DNA from: Candidatus Woesearchaeota archaeon CG10_big_fil_rev_8_21_14_0_10_44_13
Lineage (GTDB): Archaea > Nanobdellota > Nanobdellia > Woesearchaeales > UBA12501
Direction of reading: 5' to 3'
Assembly: GCA_002762985.1 (NCBI GenBank)
Contig: PCXZ01000023.1
Location: 9,943-73,942 of the forward strand
Length of the DNA stretch: 64,000 bases
In this document: positions 17,720 through 26,579 of the stretch, piece after piece
Position numbering within the stretch: the first letter of the stretch is position 1
Layout of the letters: each line of letters opens with the position of its first letter
The notes under the pieces: model-generated
The model's input: the letters and a program-made list of their open reading frames with translations, nothing else
Databases searched by the model: none
What the model was told of the DNA's origin: nothing
Position numbers and translations under genes: made by a program

Positions 17720-18124
17720 ATGCCGAAAAAAGAGGAGATTGGCTATGGTATGGTCATACTGTTCGTCCTAGTCTCACTTTTCTTCATAACACTAATGGTG
17801 CCTTTCGACACTGTTACGGGCGCAGCTGTCATGGATGTGTCTGCAGAGGACTTGGAGAATTTCTTCTTCACAGCCACATTCCCTAATTTCATACTCCTCA
17901 TAGTGCTGAGCGTCTGGATAGTCGGAGGCTCGCTAGCCATAATATCCCAAAGAAGGCAGGCAGAAGGCGTCCTTGAAGGGATCCCCAGGATGAACCGCAT
18001 AGAGCTTAAGGAATTTGTCAGGGAAAGCTTCGGGAATGGCTTTAAAGAGGAGGAGATAAGGTGCTCTCTGCTGAGCTCAGGATGGGATGAACGCACAATA
18101 GAGGCCGTTTTGAGGCTTTATTAG
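17720..18124 (+). CDS. Two-pass membrane protein with C-terminal helical domain
   Basis: 134 residues from the ATG at 17720, which has an AAGGT ribosome site five bases upstream. Two membrane helices are visible (MVILFVLVSLFFITLMVPF near 12-30 and FILLIVLSVWIVGGSLAII near 63-82), with a short acidic loop between. The C-terminal 45 residues (ELKEFVRESFGNGFKEEEIRCSLLSSGWDERTIEAVLR) look like a small helical domain of the kind that reads h-x-x-G-W-x-x-x-x-I. That pattern is common at the end of DPANN membrane proteins, but no function can be assigned. It lies 89 nt after glyS and could be a minor co-transcript. Confidence 0.72.
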   Translation: MPKKEEIGYGMVILFVLVSLFFITLMVPFDTVTGAAVMDVSAEDLENFFFTATFPNFILLIVLSVWIVGGSLAIISQRRQAEGVLEGIPRMNRIELKEFVRESFGNGFKEEEIRCSLLSSGWDERTIEAVLRLY

Positions 18125-18146
18125 GGGTTTGTTAAACTTTTTTCTA

Positions 18147-18347
18147 CGCACACGTCATCACCATGGCGGCTCGACGCCCACGCTCACTTCGTTCGTGTGT
18201 GCTACTCGGCATCCCGTAGGGACAACCCCTGCCTCGTCGAGCGCCATGGTGGCGTGTGCGCGACGGGGGTTGCCCCCTACGGGGTGTCGCGGAAGGCAAA
18301 CTTTTCGACTTTCAGGAACAAAGTTCAATAGGGAAGAAAAGTTGCCT
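18147..18347. repeat. GC-rich block of interleaved inverted repeats
   Basis: The 310-bp gap between the membrane gene and the OB-fold gene is far richer in G and C than its surroundings and codes for nothing convincing. Arm A (18147-18176, core CACCATGGCG-CTCGACG) pairs with A' (18235-18260). Arm B (18207-18231, core CCCGTAGGGACAACCCC) pairs with B' (18264-18288). The order is A-B-A'-B', the topology of a pseudoknot and not of nested hairpins. A third pair, AGGCAAACTTTTC at 18294-18306 and its complement at 18336-18347, follows. A CTCACTTCGTTCG 13-mer inside it recurs at 48555. It may be a structured RNA or a small palindromic mobile element. Confidence 0.7.
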
Positions 18348-18404
18348 GTCGCACCGCCACGAATGGCGCATAATAGCCAATTAACAGCTTAAAATCCCAT
18401 AAAC

Positions 18405-18412
18405 TTTATATA
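18405..18412 (+). promoter_or_regulatory. TATA box of the OB-fold gene
   Basis: TTTATATA centred 26-27 nt before the ATG at 18435, predicting a leaderless transcript. Confidence 0.65.
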
Positions 18413-18434
18413 CCAACATATTTCTAGGCTTTTT

Positions 18435-18899
18435 ATGGCAATAAACGACTTGAAGGCAAAACAGGGAAATGCCGACGTGACAGGCATTATAATCGAAGTA
18501 AGCACGCCCAGGGAATTCAACAAGTTCGGCAAATCCGGAAGAGTGGCTAACGCTGTCCTGAAGGATGAGACCGGCCAGATAAAGCTCAGCCTATGGAACG
18601 AGCAGATCGACCAGGTGAAAGCAGGGGACAAAGTCCATATAATCAACGGCTATGTCAATGAATGGCAGGGCGAACTCCAGCTTACGACAGGCAAATTCGG
18701 ATCCTTGGAGGTCCTGGGGAAATCTTCTGATGCAAAGGTGGCTGCCGTCACTGAAGATGAGATGACAGAGAAAGACACGCTTGAAGGCAGCAAAGATAAA
18801 CGCAAGCATGTCCTCACTGACGACGAGAAGACAGAGGAAGAGGATCTTGAAGAGCTGGGCGAAGAGAATCTTGATGTAGACGAAGAGGAGATCGGATAG
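18435..18899 (+). CDS. OB-fold single-stranded nucleic-acid-binding protein (RPA/SSB-like)
   Basis: 154 residues. Residues 1-95 form one OB fold: DVTGIIIEVSTPREF, FGKSGRVANAVLKDETGQIKLSLWNEQIDQVKAGDKVHIINGYV, then GELQLTTGKFGSLEVL. This is the layout of the short archaeal SSB proteins related to the DNA-binding domains of RPA. The last 60 residues are charged and end in a strongly acidic tail (EEEDLEELGEENLDVDEEE), which in SSBs typically serves as a docking site for partner proteins. It probably protects single-stranded DNA in replication and repair, though an RNA target is possible. Single gene, leaderless, followed by tRNA-Phe. Confidence 0.85.
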   Translation: MAINDLKAKQGNADVTGIIIEVSTPREFNKFGKSGRVANAVLKDETGQIKLSLWNEQIDQVKAGDKVHIINGYVNEWQGELQLTTGKFGSLEVLGKSSDAKVAAVTEDEMTEKDTLEGSKDKRKHVLTDDEKTEEEDLEELGEENLDVDEEEIG

Positions 18900-18973
18900 T
18901 TTTTTGGGATTGAACGATATCCATCTTATATCTTTATTACATCTTCATCAATTCCATCATCTTATGATTACAT

Positions 18974-19076
18974 GGGGCAGTAGCTCAATCCGGGAGAGCA
19001 CTACGCTGAAGACGTAGTTGTTGTGGGTTCAAATCAGCAAAGTGATGCTTTGTTTGTGAAATTCCCACCTGCCCCA
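18974..19076 (+). tRNA. tRNA-Phe (GAA) with a T-loop intron
   Basis: The acceptor stem GGGGCAG/CTGCCCC is perfect, the anticodon stem CTACG/CGTAG encloses CTGAAGA with anticodon GAA at 19008-19010, and the T stem GTGGG/CCCAC is perfect. The gap between the T-stem strands is 36 nt where 7 are expected. Removing 19034-19062 leaves the normal loop TTCAAAT. The anticodon loop has no intron. The discriminator is A and CCA is not encoded. A TATA-like CTTATATC lies about 45 nt upstream. Confidence 0.93.
19034..19062 (+). other. 29-nt tRNA-Phe intron at position 59/60, bulge-helix-bulge
   Basis: A near-canonical bulge-helix-bulge can be drawn. Exon TTCA (19028-19031) pairs with intron TGAA (19057-19060) as the 4-bp central helix. 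The 5' bulge is AAT and the 3' bulge is ATT, each 3 nt. Cutting after the second bulge base removes exactly 29 nt and restores the T loop. The intron itself folds as GCAAAG/CTTTGT. Cleavage would be by the archaeal tRNA splicing endonuclease. Confidence 0.85.
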
Positions 19077-19160
19077 CCTTATTATTTCTATGGCACATCT
19101 ATGGCGCATGTTCCAGAACAGGATGATATATATCTATATTGCCCTACCCCACCATAAGCA

Positions 19161-20948
19161 TCACTTCTTCCTCCTATTTCCTGAAACCACTACGGCCAGG
19201 AATAACACCAGGATGAAGGCGCACAAAATAAGGATCTGATATGCCATCGAGCCTAAAGGTATATTGTAGAACAGTGTCTTCCTGAACATGGATTCTGCGA
19301 CAACAATCGGATTCAGGTAAGCCAGGTTTGCCGCTATCTGCGGCATCGATTCCGCAGGGAAGATTATGTCCGAGAAAAGGAACATCGCCAGAAGGCACAT
19401 CGTTGTAGTGAGTATGGAAGTCTGCTCTGATCTTATCATGTAGCCCAAGGCCATACCGAACATTATGAATATCGATGCGAGCATGACAACGATCAGCATT
19501 ACCTGCCAGAAATTGCCTGCAAGGGCTATGTCGAACCGCGAATAACCCACCCAGAGGAATATCAGGACCTGCGAGATCACTATGATCAGATTCGTGATGA
19601 AAAGTCCCACTATGAAATAAGTATTATGGATGGGCAGGAGGAAATTCCTGAAATGGGCGCTTGAATTTATCTCATTCAGGACAGTCATGTTCGAGAGCAG
19701 GGCGCTTATGAACATTATTATGAATGAGAGTATGACGGGGAATATGAGGAAGACCCTGGGTTTCTCCCCCAGGAGGGAATTGAAGAAGGATTTTATCGGC
19801 TTCAATAGCTCGCCTGCCTGCTCCTGGTTTATGCCTGAAAACGTGTTTATCCTCTCATCCAATGAAGACGAGAGCTGATTGAGCTGTATGATCGTCTTGT
19901 TCAGCCCGTTTATGTTCTTGTCCAGCTTTTCGATGTCTGACAAGAGGGACCCATTAACCTCATCAAGATAGGATACCATCAGGTTGAGCTCTATGCTTAT
20001 GTTCTCGATCTGCTGATAACTGCTCTCCTCAATGCCATTGATTGCAGAAAGATTTGACTTAACTGCTGATATCTGGCTGCTGAAAGCCGCAAAATCAAAC
20101 AGAGGGGTTATGATCTGGCCTGCAGATACATTGATCTGCTGCCCTATCCCGGGGATCATGCCCGTGTTTATGCTGTTTATTATGCTCTCAAGCCTCAATG
20201 ATTCGTTCAGGAGCCCGTCAAGAAGCATGTCCAGAGAATCAGATTCGTTCTTCAGGCCGCTCCTTGTCGAATTTATCGCTTCAACCTGCATGTTGAATTC
20301 TGACTGCATCCCCTTTATTTTTTTATAAGAAGGATCGAATCTTGACTTTATCTCGACGAGGTTGTCCCTCAGGCCGATCAGCTCCTTTTTTGCCTCTTCT
20401 GCCTGCACTGTGAAATTCGCTATCTGCGCCTGTGTTATGAACATGAAATTCACGGCATCCTCTATGTTTGTCAGTATCTCCTTAGTTGATTCGAGGGTTA
20501 TCTGCTCCGATTGTATCGCAAGGTTGTCCTTTACGAAATTCACTATCGAATTCACAAGGTTCATCTTCGAATTGTCATAATAGAAATTGACGTCGCCTGC
20601 AGAGAATTCATTGCTTCCTGATTTCCCTATGAAAAAATCATCCGAGAATCTGGCGCACAGGTGCAGCCTCTCCTCCTCGACATCACCCATGCATCTTCCG
20701 GGCGTGCTGTAATAATACACCAAGGCACCCTTCGAATAGAGCGCATTCACGACATCTTTCACCTGCGCAGTGTCCTTTGCATATATCCCTATCTTTATTC
20801 CGCTGACATCATCCCCCCTGAAAGCGAAACCTATTATGGCTATAAGCAGCAATGGCCCTATCACGACAAGCATTATGGAAGTCCAGCTCCTGAAAATCAG
20901 CTTGAGGTTCTTCCATATTATGAACAATAATCTTATCGGAGCCATCAT
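19161..20948 (-). CDS. ABC-2 type transporter permease with long extracytoplasmic coiled coil
   Basis: 595 residues. One membrane helix near 15-35 (MLVVIGPLLLIAIIGFAF) precedes about 340 mostly extracytoplasmic residues with helical heptad-like stretches (IEEAVNF..., NIEDAVNFMF, LNLMVSYLDEVNGSLLSDIEKLDKNI region). Five to six helices follow in the last 200 residues (FPVILSFIIMFISALL, TYFIVGLFITNLIIVISQVLIFLW and others). This is the ABC2_membrane_3/YhgE-like layout of exporters of lipids, polysaccharide or peptides. Its stop side faces tRNA-Phe. The start overlaps the ATPase gene by 4 nt, so the two subunits are translationally coupled. Substrate unknown. Confidence 0.86.
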   Translation of the reverse strand: MMAPIRLLFIIWKNLKLIFRSWTSIMLVVIGPLLLIAIIGFAFRGDDVSGIKIGIYAKDTAQVKDVVNALYSKGALVYYYSTPGRCMGDVEEERLHLCARFSDDFFIGKSGSNEFSAGDVNFYYDNSKMNLVNSIVNFVKDNLAIQSEQITLESTKEILTNIEDAVNFMFITQAQIANFTVQAEEAKKELIGLRDNLVEIKSRFDPSYKKIKGMQSEFNMQVEAINSTRSGLKNESDSLDMLLDGLLNESLRLESIINSINTGMIPGIGQQINVSAGQIITPLFDFAAFSSQISAVKSNLSAINGIEESSYQQIENISIELNLMVSYLDEVNGSLLSDIEKLDKNINGLNKTIIQLNQLSSSLDERINTFSGINQEQAGELLKPIKSFFNSLLGEKPRVFLIFPVILSFIIMFISALLSNMTVLNEINSSAHFRNFLLPIHNTYFIVGLFITNLIIVISQVLIFLWVGYSRFDIALAGNFWQVMLIVVMLASIFIMFGMALGYMIRSEQTSILTTTMCLLAMFLFSDIIFPAESMPQIAANLAYLNPIVVAESMFRKTLFYNIPLGSMAYQILILCAFILVLFLAVVVSGNRRKK

Positions 20949-21673
20949 CTTATGATCCCCTCGAATATCTCTTCGAATGTCTTCACATCACCATACTCTT
21001 TCCTGAACTGCTCAGGGGATTTCAGGTGCGTTATCCTGCCATCCTTGAGTATCGCGACCTTGTTGCAGTATTCATTCACCATGTTAAGGAAATGCGAGAT
21101 CACTATCAATGTCTTGCCTTCCTCATTTATCCTCTTCATGAGCATCCAGATCTTTTTCCTCAGGAACGGGTCTAGGCCGGTGGTAGGCTCATCAAAGACT
21201 ATTATCTCAGGGTCATGCAGGAGCGAGATGGCAAGATCAAGCCTTCTCTTCATGCCGCCCGAGACATTCTTCGCGAGGTTATCCTCATAGCCATCAAGCT
21301 CGACGAGGGAGAGTAGCTCAGAAACCCTCTTTTTCAGCCTTTTGCCCCACAGCCCGTACATCCTCCCGTAATAATACATATTCTCTTTTATGCTGAGGCC
21401 AGGGTAGAATGAATTTTCCTGCGTGCAGTACCCTACTTTTTTCTTTATGATGCTGGTCTTTCTTGTGACATCCTTCCCGTTGAAGTGTATCTTGCCTGAA
21501 TCAAGCTTGTGGTACCCAACGATAACCTTGAGCAATGTCGTCTTGCCTGACCCTGAACCTCCGACAATGCCGAGAAAGTCACCCTTGTTCATGCTGAAAT
21601 CAATGCCATCAAGGATCTTCCTTCCTGAGAACTTCTTTATCCCGTTTTTTATCTCTAGTAATGCTTCTTCCAT
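20945..21673 (-). CDS. ABC transporter ATP-binding protein
   Basis: 242 residues. Walker A GGSGSGKT at 38-45, Q-loop YCTQEN, signature NVSGGMKRR, Walker B IIVFDEPTTGLDP and the switch His in VISHF are all intact. It hydrolyses ATP to power the permease encoded immediately downstream (ATGA overlap). Sequence type is that of ABC-2 exporters (DrrA/NatA/CcmA-like). It is the first gene of a two-gene operon with a TTTATATA box centred about 27 nt before its ATG. The permease partner makes export more likely than import. Confidence 0.95.
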   Translation of the reverse strand: MEEALLEIKNGIKKFSGRKILDGIDFSMNKGDFLGIVGGSGSGKTTLLKVIVGYHKLDSGKIHFNGKDVTRKTSIIKKKVGYCTQENSFYPGLSIKENMYYYGRMYGLWGKRLKKRVSELLSLVELDGYEDNLAKNVSGGMKRRLDLAISLLHDPEIIVFDEPTTGLDPFLRKKIWMLMKRINEEGKTLIVISHFLNMVNEYCNKVAILKDGRITHLKSPEQFRKEYGDVKTFEEIFEGIIR

Positions 21674-21696
21674 TGCGTCATCTTATGGCTAACTAA

Positions 21697-21704
21697 TATA
21701 TAAA
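21697..21704 (-). promoter_or_regulatory. TATA box of the ABC exporter operon
   Basis: Minus-strand TTTATATA centred about 27 nt before the ATPase start codon at 21673, so the transcript is expected to be leaderless. Confidence 0.65.
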
Positions 21705-21716
21705 ACTATTTCTTGC

Positions 21717-24017
21717 CTATCCGCCGGCCTGTATGCTTCCGAGTATTGTTCCTGCGACTATGTTGAAGAGCATCATGACAATCAATGCGACTGTGCAGTA
21801 AGATGTCGTGCTGTTTATCATATTCTTCCCAAGCTCGTACCTTTCCTTCAGCTTATCCGCTCCATCCTCTATCCCGTTCGCAAGGATAGTCAGTATGTAT
21901 ACTATCTGCACGACATAGAACCCCACTATGATCTGGAAATGGAAGCTTGGGATGCCGTCTCCGAACATCGAGATGAGGTCAAATCCCCCACCGGCCCCTT
22001 CTATACCATCTGTTCCTGAAGTTACAGCCTTTAGCTGCTGCGTGAGCTTGCCCAATATGGTTGTTATCATCGATGTTATGCCGATGACTATGCCTGCGAT
22101 CGCGGGCGTCATGAATTTAATCTGGGATTTCATGGACGAGATCGTCTCTGACATCAGGTCTTTCAGCCTTTCCTCAACGACGTGCATCTCTTTTATGTAC
22201 CTTGATACGCTTACAAGGGCTTCTGCAGCGATCTGCGGGCCTTTTCTTGCGCTTACAGTGAGCACTTTCATCGAACTCTCTATTATGTTGGACGGGAAAT
22301 GTATCAATGCGCCATACCTAGGGTCGAATATCGCCTGCTCTACGCCCATCCCCATCCTTGTTATGTTCGATGACACCATCCTGAAGAAATCCCCTGTTGT
22401 CGTCGCTTCCATTACATCTGCCACTTTGCTGAATGCTATCTCTGCGGGCAGCCCATCCCCCAGCCTGTTGCCTAACTGGAACAAAGCAGCGCCGAATTCC
22501 CTCTCAAGCTGTTTTGACCTGTCCCTTACCTTCATCACATCAGTGGAGTTCAGCCTATAATATACTCCGACAGCAATACCTATCCCCATCACGAAAAGAA
22601 GGCTTATGAGCCCTGCTCCAAAACCGAAAGGACCTATGATATCCCCTTTCCCTTCCATGTTATCGCCGCACCCCTTCGATTCCTTGTAGCCGAGGAGACT
22701 GAACAGCCCTCTCGGGTCATCCATCTCTGTAGTGGTCATTATGAGGGATTCGCCTTGTTTAGGGCTCTTGTTGAGTATGATGTCCCATCCCGGAGTCACG
22801 ATGAATTTCATCATGATCGGGCTCAGGCCTATGATGACAAGAACAACACCTATGAAGATTGCAATCATGAGCGGGCTTAAGGCAATCTGCTTCTTGCCGA
22901 GTTTTATCTTGAATTTTTTCAGGTCATCGAATTCAGGGTTGCCTTCTGAGATATCAGTGCTTCCATAGCCGGACGGCCTTGTCGAAAGTATGTTCTTCCC
23001 AAGATAATAGACGCCTATGGGCAGCGCCAGGTTATACAGCGCCAGGAGATGGAACCATTTGACCTCGCACATGAAGCTAACTACAAGGGGCAGGATGACC
23101 AACCCTAATATGGGCAGTATGACTCCCAGCATATGCAGCATCGTTATAGGCGACTTCAGGTTCTGTGCATAATGCAGCATCTTCTCATAAGTCTCGTCAA
23201 GTATGACTGATAGTGATTTTTCCAGCAGCCCCATCCTCCTCTCTTCTGAGCTCTCGAAAAGCGAGGATTCAATGAGATGGAAAGCCTCGACGAACTCCAT
23301 GTTCCATTTCTTCCATGTGTCAAGATAAGCGTCCATTGCCTGCTTGATGGACTCATATTTCTCCGTCTCGACATCCCACAGGACTTTTTTCAGGTCCAAT
23401 GACAATGGCGGGGAAAGATGGTCTGCAGCGAACTCCACTGCAAGCTCAAGGTTGGATGTGTGCCTCATATATGTTACAAGATAGAATATGCAGAGTACCA
23501 TCTGGTTGCTGGCTTTCATCCTCCATGTGTTCGCGAGCATCATGGGCGCCTTCTGGAGAGGCATGACCATTATCGCTCCGCATATAAGGAAGAATATTAT
23601 GAAGAACATCGAATTGAAGAGCATGAAACTGATCAATGACCCGAGGAGCACGACGATTATCGGGCCGAGAAGGGCGAACGAGGCTACGCCTGCAGGAGTG
23701 ACATTGAGATGGCATATCTTTATGGCCTCTTCATACTCAGGGATCTTGTCCTTGTCAGGCTGCACCTTAAGGACTTTCTCGCTGAAATTGCAGGCCTTCT
23801 CATAGAAGCTCATATGCCCAGGCATGTACTCTTCCTTGAATTCGAGGTATTCTTTTGTGGTGACCTGCTTTATGTCGGATCCCTCGCTTAAGGAGACCTT
23901 GAATTCCTTATCGAGCTTCTGCTTGTACTTCAGCATGATATCTGAAACTTCCTTCTTCCTCGCCTCTTGGGGGGTTTCCTCCTCTTTCTCAGGAGCCTTC
24001 TTTCCAAAAATGCCCAT
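21717..24017 (-). CDS. arlJ: ArlJ/FlaJ-like type II secretion F-domain membrane protein, enlarged
   Basis: 766 residues, against about 550 for typical archaellum ArlJ. Two T2SSF-type cytoplasmic helical modules are separated and followed by membrane helices (VASFALLGPIIVVLLG near 110, ILPILGLVILPLVVSF near 300, LSPLMIAIFIGVVLVIIGL near 385, GAGLISLLFVMGIGIAVGVYY near 485, AIAGIVIGITSMITTI near 650, plus two at the C-terminus). An extra periplasmic-side segment with GGCDLL-like Asp/Gly-rich content lies between the halves. ArlJ is the platform that couples the ArlI ATPase to filament assembly. The gene follows arlI by 156 nt. It could serve an archaellum or a type IV pilus; no pilin gene is in view. 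Confidence 0.85.
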   Translation of the reverse strand: MGIFGKKAPEKEEETPQEARKKEVSDIMLKYKQKLDKEFKVSLSEGSDIKQVTTKEYLEFKEEYMPGHMSFYEKACNFSEKVLKVQPDKDKIPEYEEAIKICHLNVTPAGVASFALLGPIIVVLLGSLISFMLFNSMFFIIFFLICGAIMVMPLQKAPMMLANTWRMKASNQMVLCIFYLVTYMRHTSNLELAVEFAADHLSPPLSLDLKKVLWDVETEKYESIKQAMDAYLDTWKKWNMEFVEAFHLIESSLFESSEERRMGLLEKSLSVILDETYEKMLHYAQNLKSPITMLHMLGVILPILGLVILPLVVSFMCEVKWFHLLALYNLALPIGVYYLGKNILSTRPSGYGSTDISEGNPEFDDLKKFKIKLGKKQIALSPLMIAIFIGVVLVIIGLSPIMMKFIVTPGWDIILNKSPKQGESLIMTTTEMDDPRGLFSLLGYKESKGCGDNMEGKGDIIGPFGFGAGLISLLFVMGIGIAVGVYYRLNSTDVMKVRDRSKQLEREFGAALFQLGNRLGDGLPAEIAFSKVADVMEATTTGDFFRMVSSNITRMGMGVEQAIFDPRYGALIHFPSNIIESSMKVLTVSARKGPQIAAEALVSVSRYIKEMHVVEERLKDLMSETISSMKSQIKFMTPAIAGIVIGITSMITTILGKLTQQLKAVTSGTDGIEGAGGGFDLISMFGDGIPSFHFQIIVGFYVVQIVYILTILANGIEDGADKLKERYELGKNMINSTTSYCTVALIVMMLFNIVAGTILGSIQAGG

Positions 24018-24173
24018 TTTAAAATACCTTTTTTGCTAGAACTTGAAGCCCACCTCTTTTTTTGGATCTTCAGTTTCTTTTATGCCTTAAATTTTATGAT
24101 ATGATTATTTTCAGCCGATGTTTTATGCTGTTTTTATGGAGTCAGACTTTCTTTGGGACCGTTCATCGGGATT

Positions 24174-26459
24174 TTACGCAATCTTCCTTTTTTTCGCTTC
24201 CCTCTTCAGCCATGTCTCCCATTCGAAGTATATTTGCTTAGGATCAAGGAATCCTGTCTCGTTCTTCACCTTTTCAGACAACAGGTGCATCTGGTCATTG
24301 CATTTGAGCGTGAATGGGGCTTCCAGCATGTCCATATCCTTCAGCTTTTCGGCATATTCGACCTGGGCCTGCTTTATTTTCGACCTCAGCTCTATATTGC
24401 CCCACATCGCATCCCAGTTGCCCGCAAAATCAGGGATATTCGCCGCAATGGCTTTCAGCACATCGCTCTCACCGCTTATCAGGTCATCAGTCGCCTCAAG
24501 CTGGTCTTTCTTAGGGTCATATTTCATGAGATCGACAAAACCATTCTCCAGCAAGGGGTCGTCTTCCCATTGTTTTCTAACTTCAGTTATCTGCGTGATT
24601 CTCCTGTTCCTGTGTATGCCGTCTGCGCTCCTTATCGGATTGGCGACTATTATGATGTCAGTCGCCTTGAAGGACGTTTTCGGGACGCCTATATCATTTA
24701 CTACCCTGTCAAAGACACCGTAAGGGGAATCGCCGTGTATCGTTCCTGCGACAACGTTTGCTGCTGCTCCAACCCTCATAGCCTCATACAATGCGACAGC
24801 CTCTTTGCTCCTGACCTCTCCTATTATCAGCGAGGAATCTCCCAGCCTCAATGTGCTCCTTATTCCATCAGCGGCAGACACCTCTGAGGAACCCCTGACA
24901 AGTGCAGAGGCGACTTTCAGCGGCTGTATGTTGAATCCGAGCTCCCTGAAAGAATCAGTAGGCAATTCTAAGGTATCCTCAATCGTGATAAGCCTGTAAC
25001 GCCTCATTATCTCTATCATCAGGCTTGTCAGGAAGGATGATTTTCCAGAGCTCCTTGTCCCTGCTATGAGCATGCTTCTTGTGCCGTCGACCATGAAGCT
25101 GAGTATCCCTGCGGCCAGGGGATTTATCATCTTGTATTTCATGAAAAGAGGCAGGGTCCATGGCTTGTCCCTGTGCCTCCTGAAAGAATATGCCAGCCCT
25201 GTAGGGTCCAATGGCTCTGTTATCACAGAGACCCTTGCATCAGCTCCAGGTATCCTCAGTTCAGTATCCAATATGGGGTTGGCTTCGTCCAGCGGCCTTC
25301 CGGATATCATCCTCAGCTTCGAGGCCCATGATTCTGCCTCTGGCAGCGTAGGCACTATATTCGTATCGCAGTCTGAATAGTCTCCATGCACAATGAACAT
25401 GGGGATCCTCCCCATCGGGCTGTTGATTGATATGTCCTGTATCTTCTCGTCCTGGAGCAGGACCTCGATCAGGCCGAAGCCGACAGTATACCTTACAAGT
25501 ATGCTTGTGAGGAGATCGATCTCTTCATTGGCCATCTTGATGCCCTTATAATTTATCAATTCCTCGATGAGGTCATGGCCTACATTGAAGAACACTTCCC
25601 TCATCCTTCTTGGGTTGACGAACTCTGCCTTTGTCGGCTTGTGCTCAGCCATGATGTTCCTGGCCATATCCAGTACATCATACTGCTCTTCTGTCAGTTT
25701 AAACTCAGGGGGTGTCAGATGATAGAGGTATTTTACCGTGTCTGGGAACTTGAATATCGTAACCTCTGTGTCCTTGTCGATGAGGTAGTGGTCTATCTCC
25801 TCGCCATTCGGCGGGTAATTTGCCATCAGCTTCGTGAACATGAAATCCGGCTTGATTATGGGGTGGAAGATCTCCCTGTAGATGTCCCTTGTGTCTATCC
25901 TGTAGCCTTCAAGATGGGGCTTTGCGAGCATCACCATCCTCAGCTTGTCTATCTCGCCCAGGATGGCCATCATTATAGAGATGTATTTTTTTCCGCAGTA
26001 TACCTCATTCTCATCGAACATCTTCTGCAGTTTTATCTTCTCATCCCTTATCTTCCTCTTCAATTCAACATATGCCCCTATCGGATCCTCTTTCAGCCTC
26101 CTGAAGACAATGTTCTGTATCTCAAGGTATCTCTGGTTCGCATATCTTGCGCATCTGCCTCCGAAGCTCAATGCCTCAAATCCGAACATATCCTTCTGCC
26201 CCAGAAGTTTCGCATACAGCATCGCCACTTCCCTGAGCATCATCGTCTGGTCATAATCATACTCATAATCCCTCTTCTGGTAGAAAACTATCTTCGTGGT
26301 CTTGCCCACCTCTATCAATGTGTCCACTGTCTTTGCCATGTAGACAGGATCGTCCTCTATTGACGGGGCCCTGAGGAGCTTCTCGCAGTCCACCCTCAGG
26401 ATTGTGTCCTCCCCTTCCCTTATGACCTCATAAGTCCATACTTCTTTTGCTGCAGGCAT
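24174..26459 (-). CDS. arlI: ArlI/FlaI-like type II/IV secretion ATPase, enlarged
   Basis: 761 residues; typical ArlI is about 550, the extra length being mainly N-terminal. The core contains RISGRPLDEANPILDTEL, the Walker A variant GTRSSGKSS near 468, the Asp-box ITIEDTLELP, Walker B SSLIIGEVRSKEA and the His-box GTIHGDSPYGVF. These define the GspE/PilT/ArlI family of hexameric ATPases that drive assembly or rotation of archaeal type IV pilus-like filaments at the inner face of the membrane. The start has a strong GGAGATGA ribosome site. ArlJ is the next gene. No ArlH is visible in the window, so a pilus system is as plausible as an archaellum. Confidence 0.93.
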   Translation of the reverse strand: MPAAKEVWTYEVIREGEDTILRVDCEKLLRAPSIEDDPVYMAKTVDTLIEVGKTTKIVFYQKRDYEYDYDQTMMLREVAMLYAKLLGQKDMFGFEALSFGGRCARYANQRYLEIQNIVFRRLKEDPIGAYVELKRKIRDEKIKLQKMFDENEVYCGKKYISIMMAILGEIDKLRMVMLAKPHLEGYRIDTRDIYREIFHPIIKPDFMFTKLMANYPPNGEEIDHYLIDKDTEVTIFKFPDTVKYLYHLTPPEFKLTEEQYDVLDMARNIMAEHKPTKAEFVNPRRMREVFFNVGHDLIEELINYKGIKMANEEIDLLTSILVRYTVGFGLIEVLLQDEKIQDISINSPMGRIPMFIVHGDYSDCDTNIVPTLPEAESWASKLRMISGRPLDEANPILDTELRIPGADARVSVITEPLDPTGLAYSFRRHRDKPWTLPLFMKYKMINPLAAGILSFMVDGTRSMLIAGTRSSGKSSFLTSLMIEIMRRYRLITIEDTLELPTDSFRELGFNIQPLKVASALVRGSSEVSAADGIRSTLRLGDSSLIIGEVRSKEAVALYEAMRVGAAANVVAGTIHGDSPYGVFDRVVNDIGVPKTSFKATDIIIVANPIRSADGIHRNRRITQITEVRKQWEDDPLLENGFVDLMKYDPKKDQLEATDDLISGESDVLKAIAANIPDFAGNWDAMWGNIELRSKIKQAQVEYAEKLKDMDMLEAPFTLKCNDQMHLLSEKVKNETGFLDPKQIYFEWETWLKREAKKRKIA

Positions 26460-26579
26460 TGGTCTTTTTCATCTCCTTTTTTACAATCTTATCATTTTAT
26501 GATTTTCATCATTTATTCTTCATCATTTATTCCTATGATCCGATATCATCATGGATTAGTATGCTGCTTCCCGCAAGGG

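Noticed and set aside
18129-18392. Open frame of 87 codons on the plus strand
   Set aside because: It runs through the interleaved inverted repeats, has a Cys/Arg/Thr-heavy composition without domain features and no promoter or ribosome site.
18974-19076. tRNA-Phe as a pseudogene because of the T-loop insertion
   Set aside because: All stems are perfect, and the insertion forms a bulge-helix-bulge whose cleavage restores a standard loop; the same geometry recurs in tRNA-Thr.
24153-26363. Long plus-strand open frames opposite arlI (244, 201 and 262 codons)
   Set aside because: They are shadows of the antisense reading of arlI, whose Walker and His-box motifs are unmistakable.
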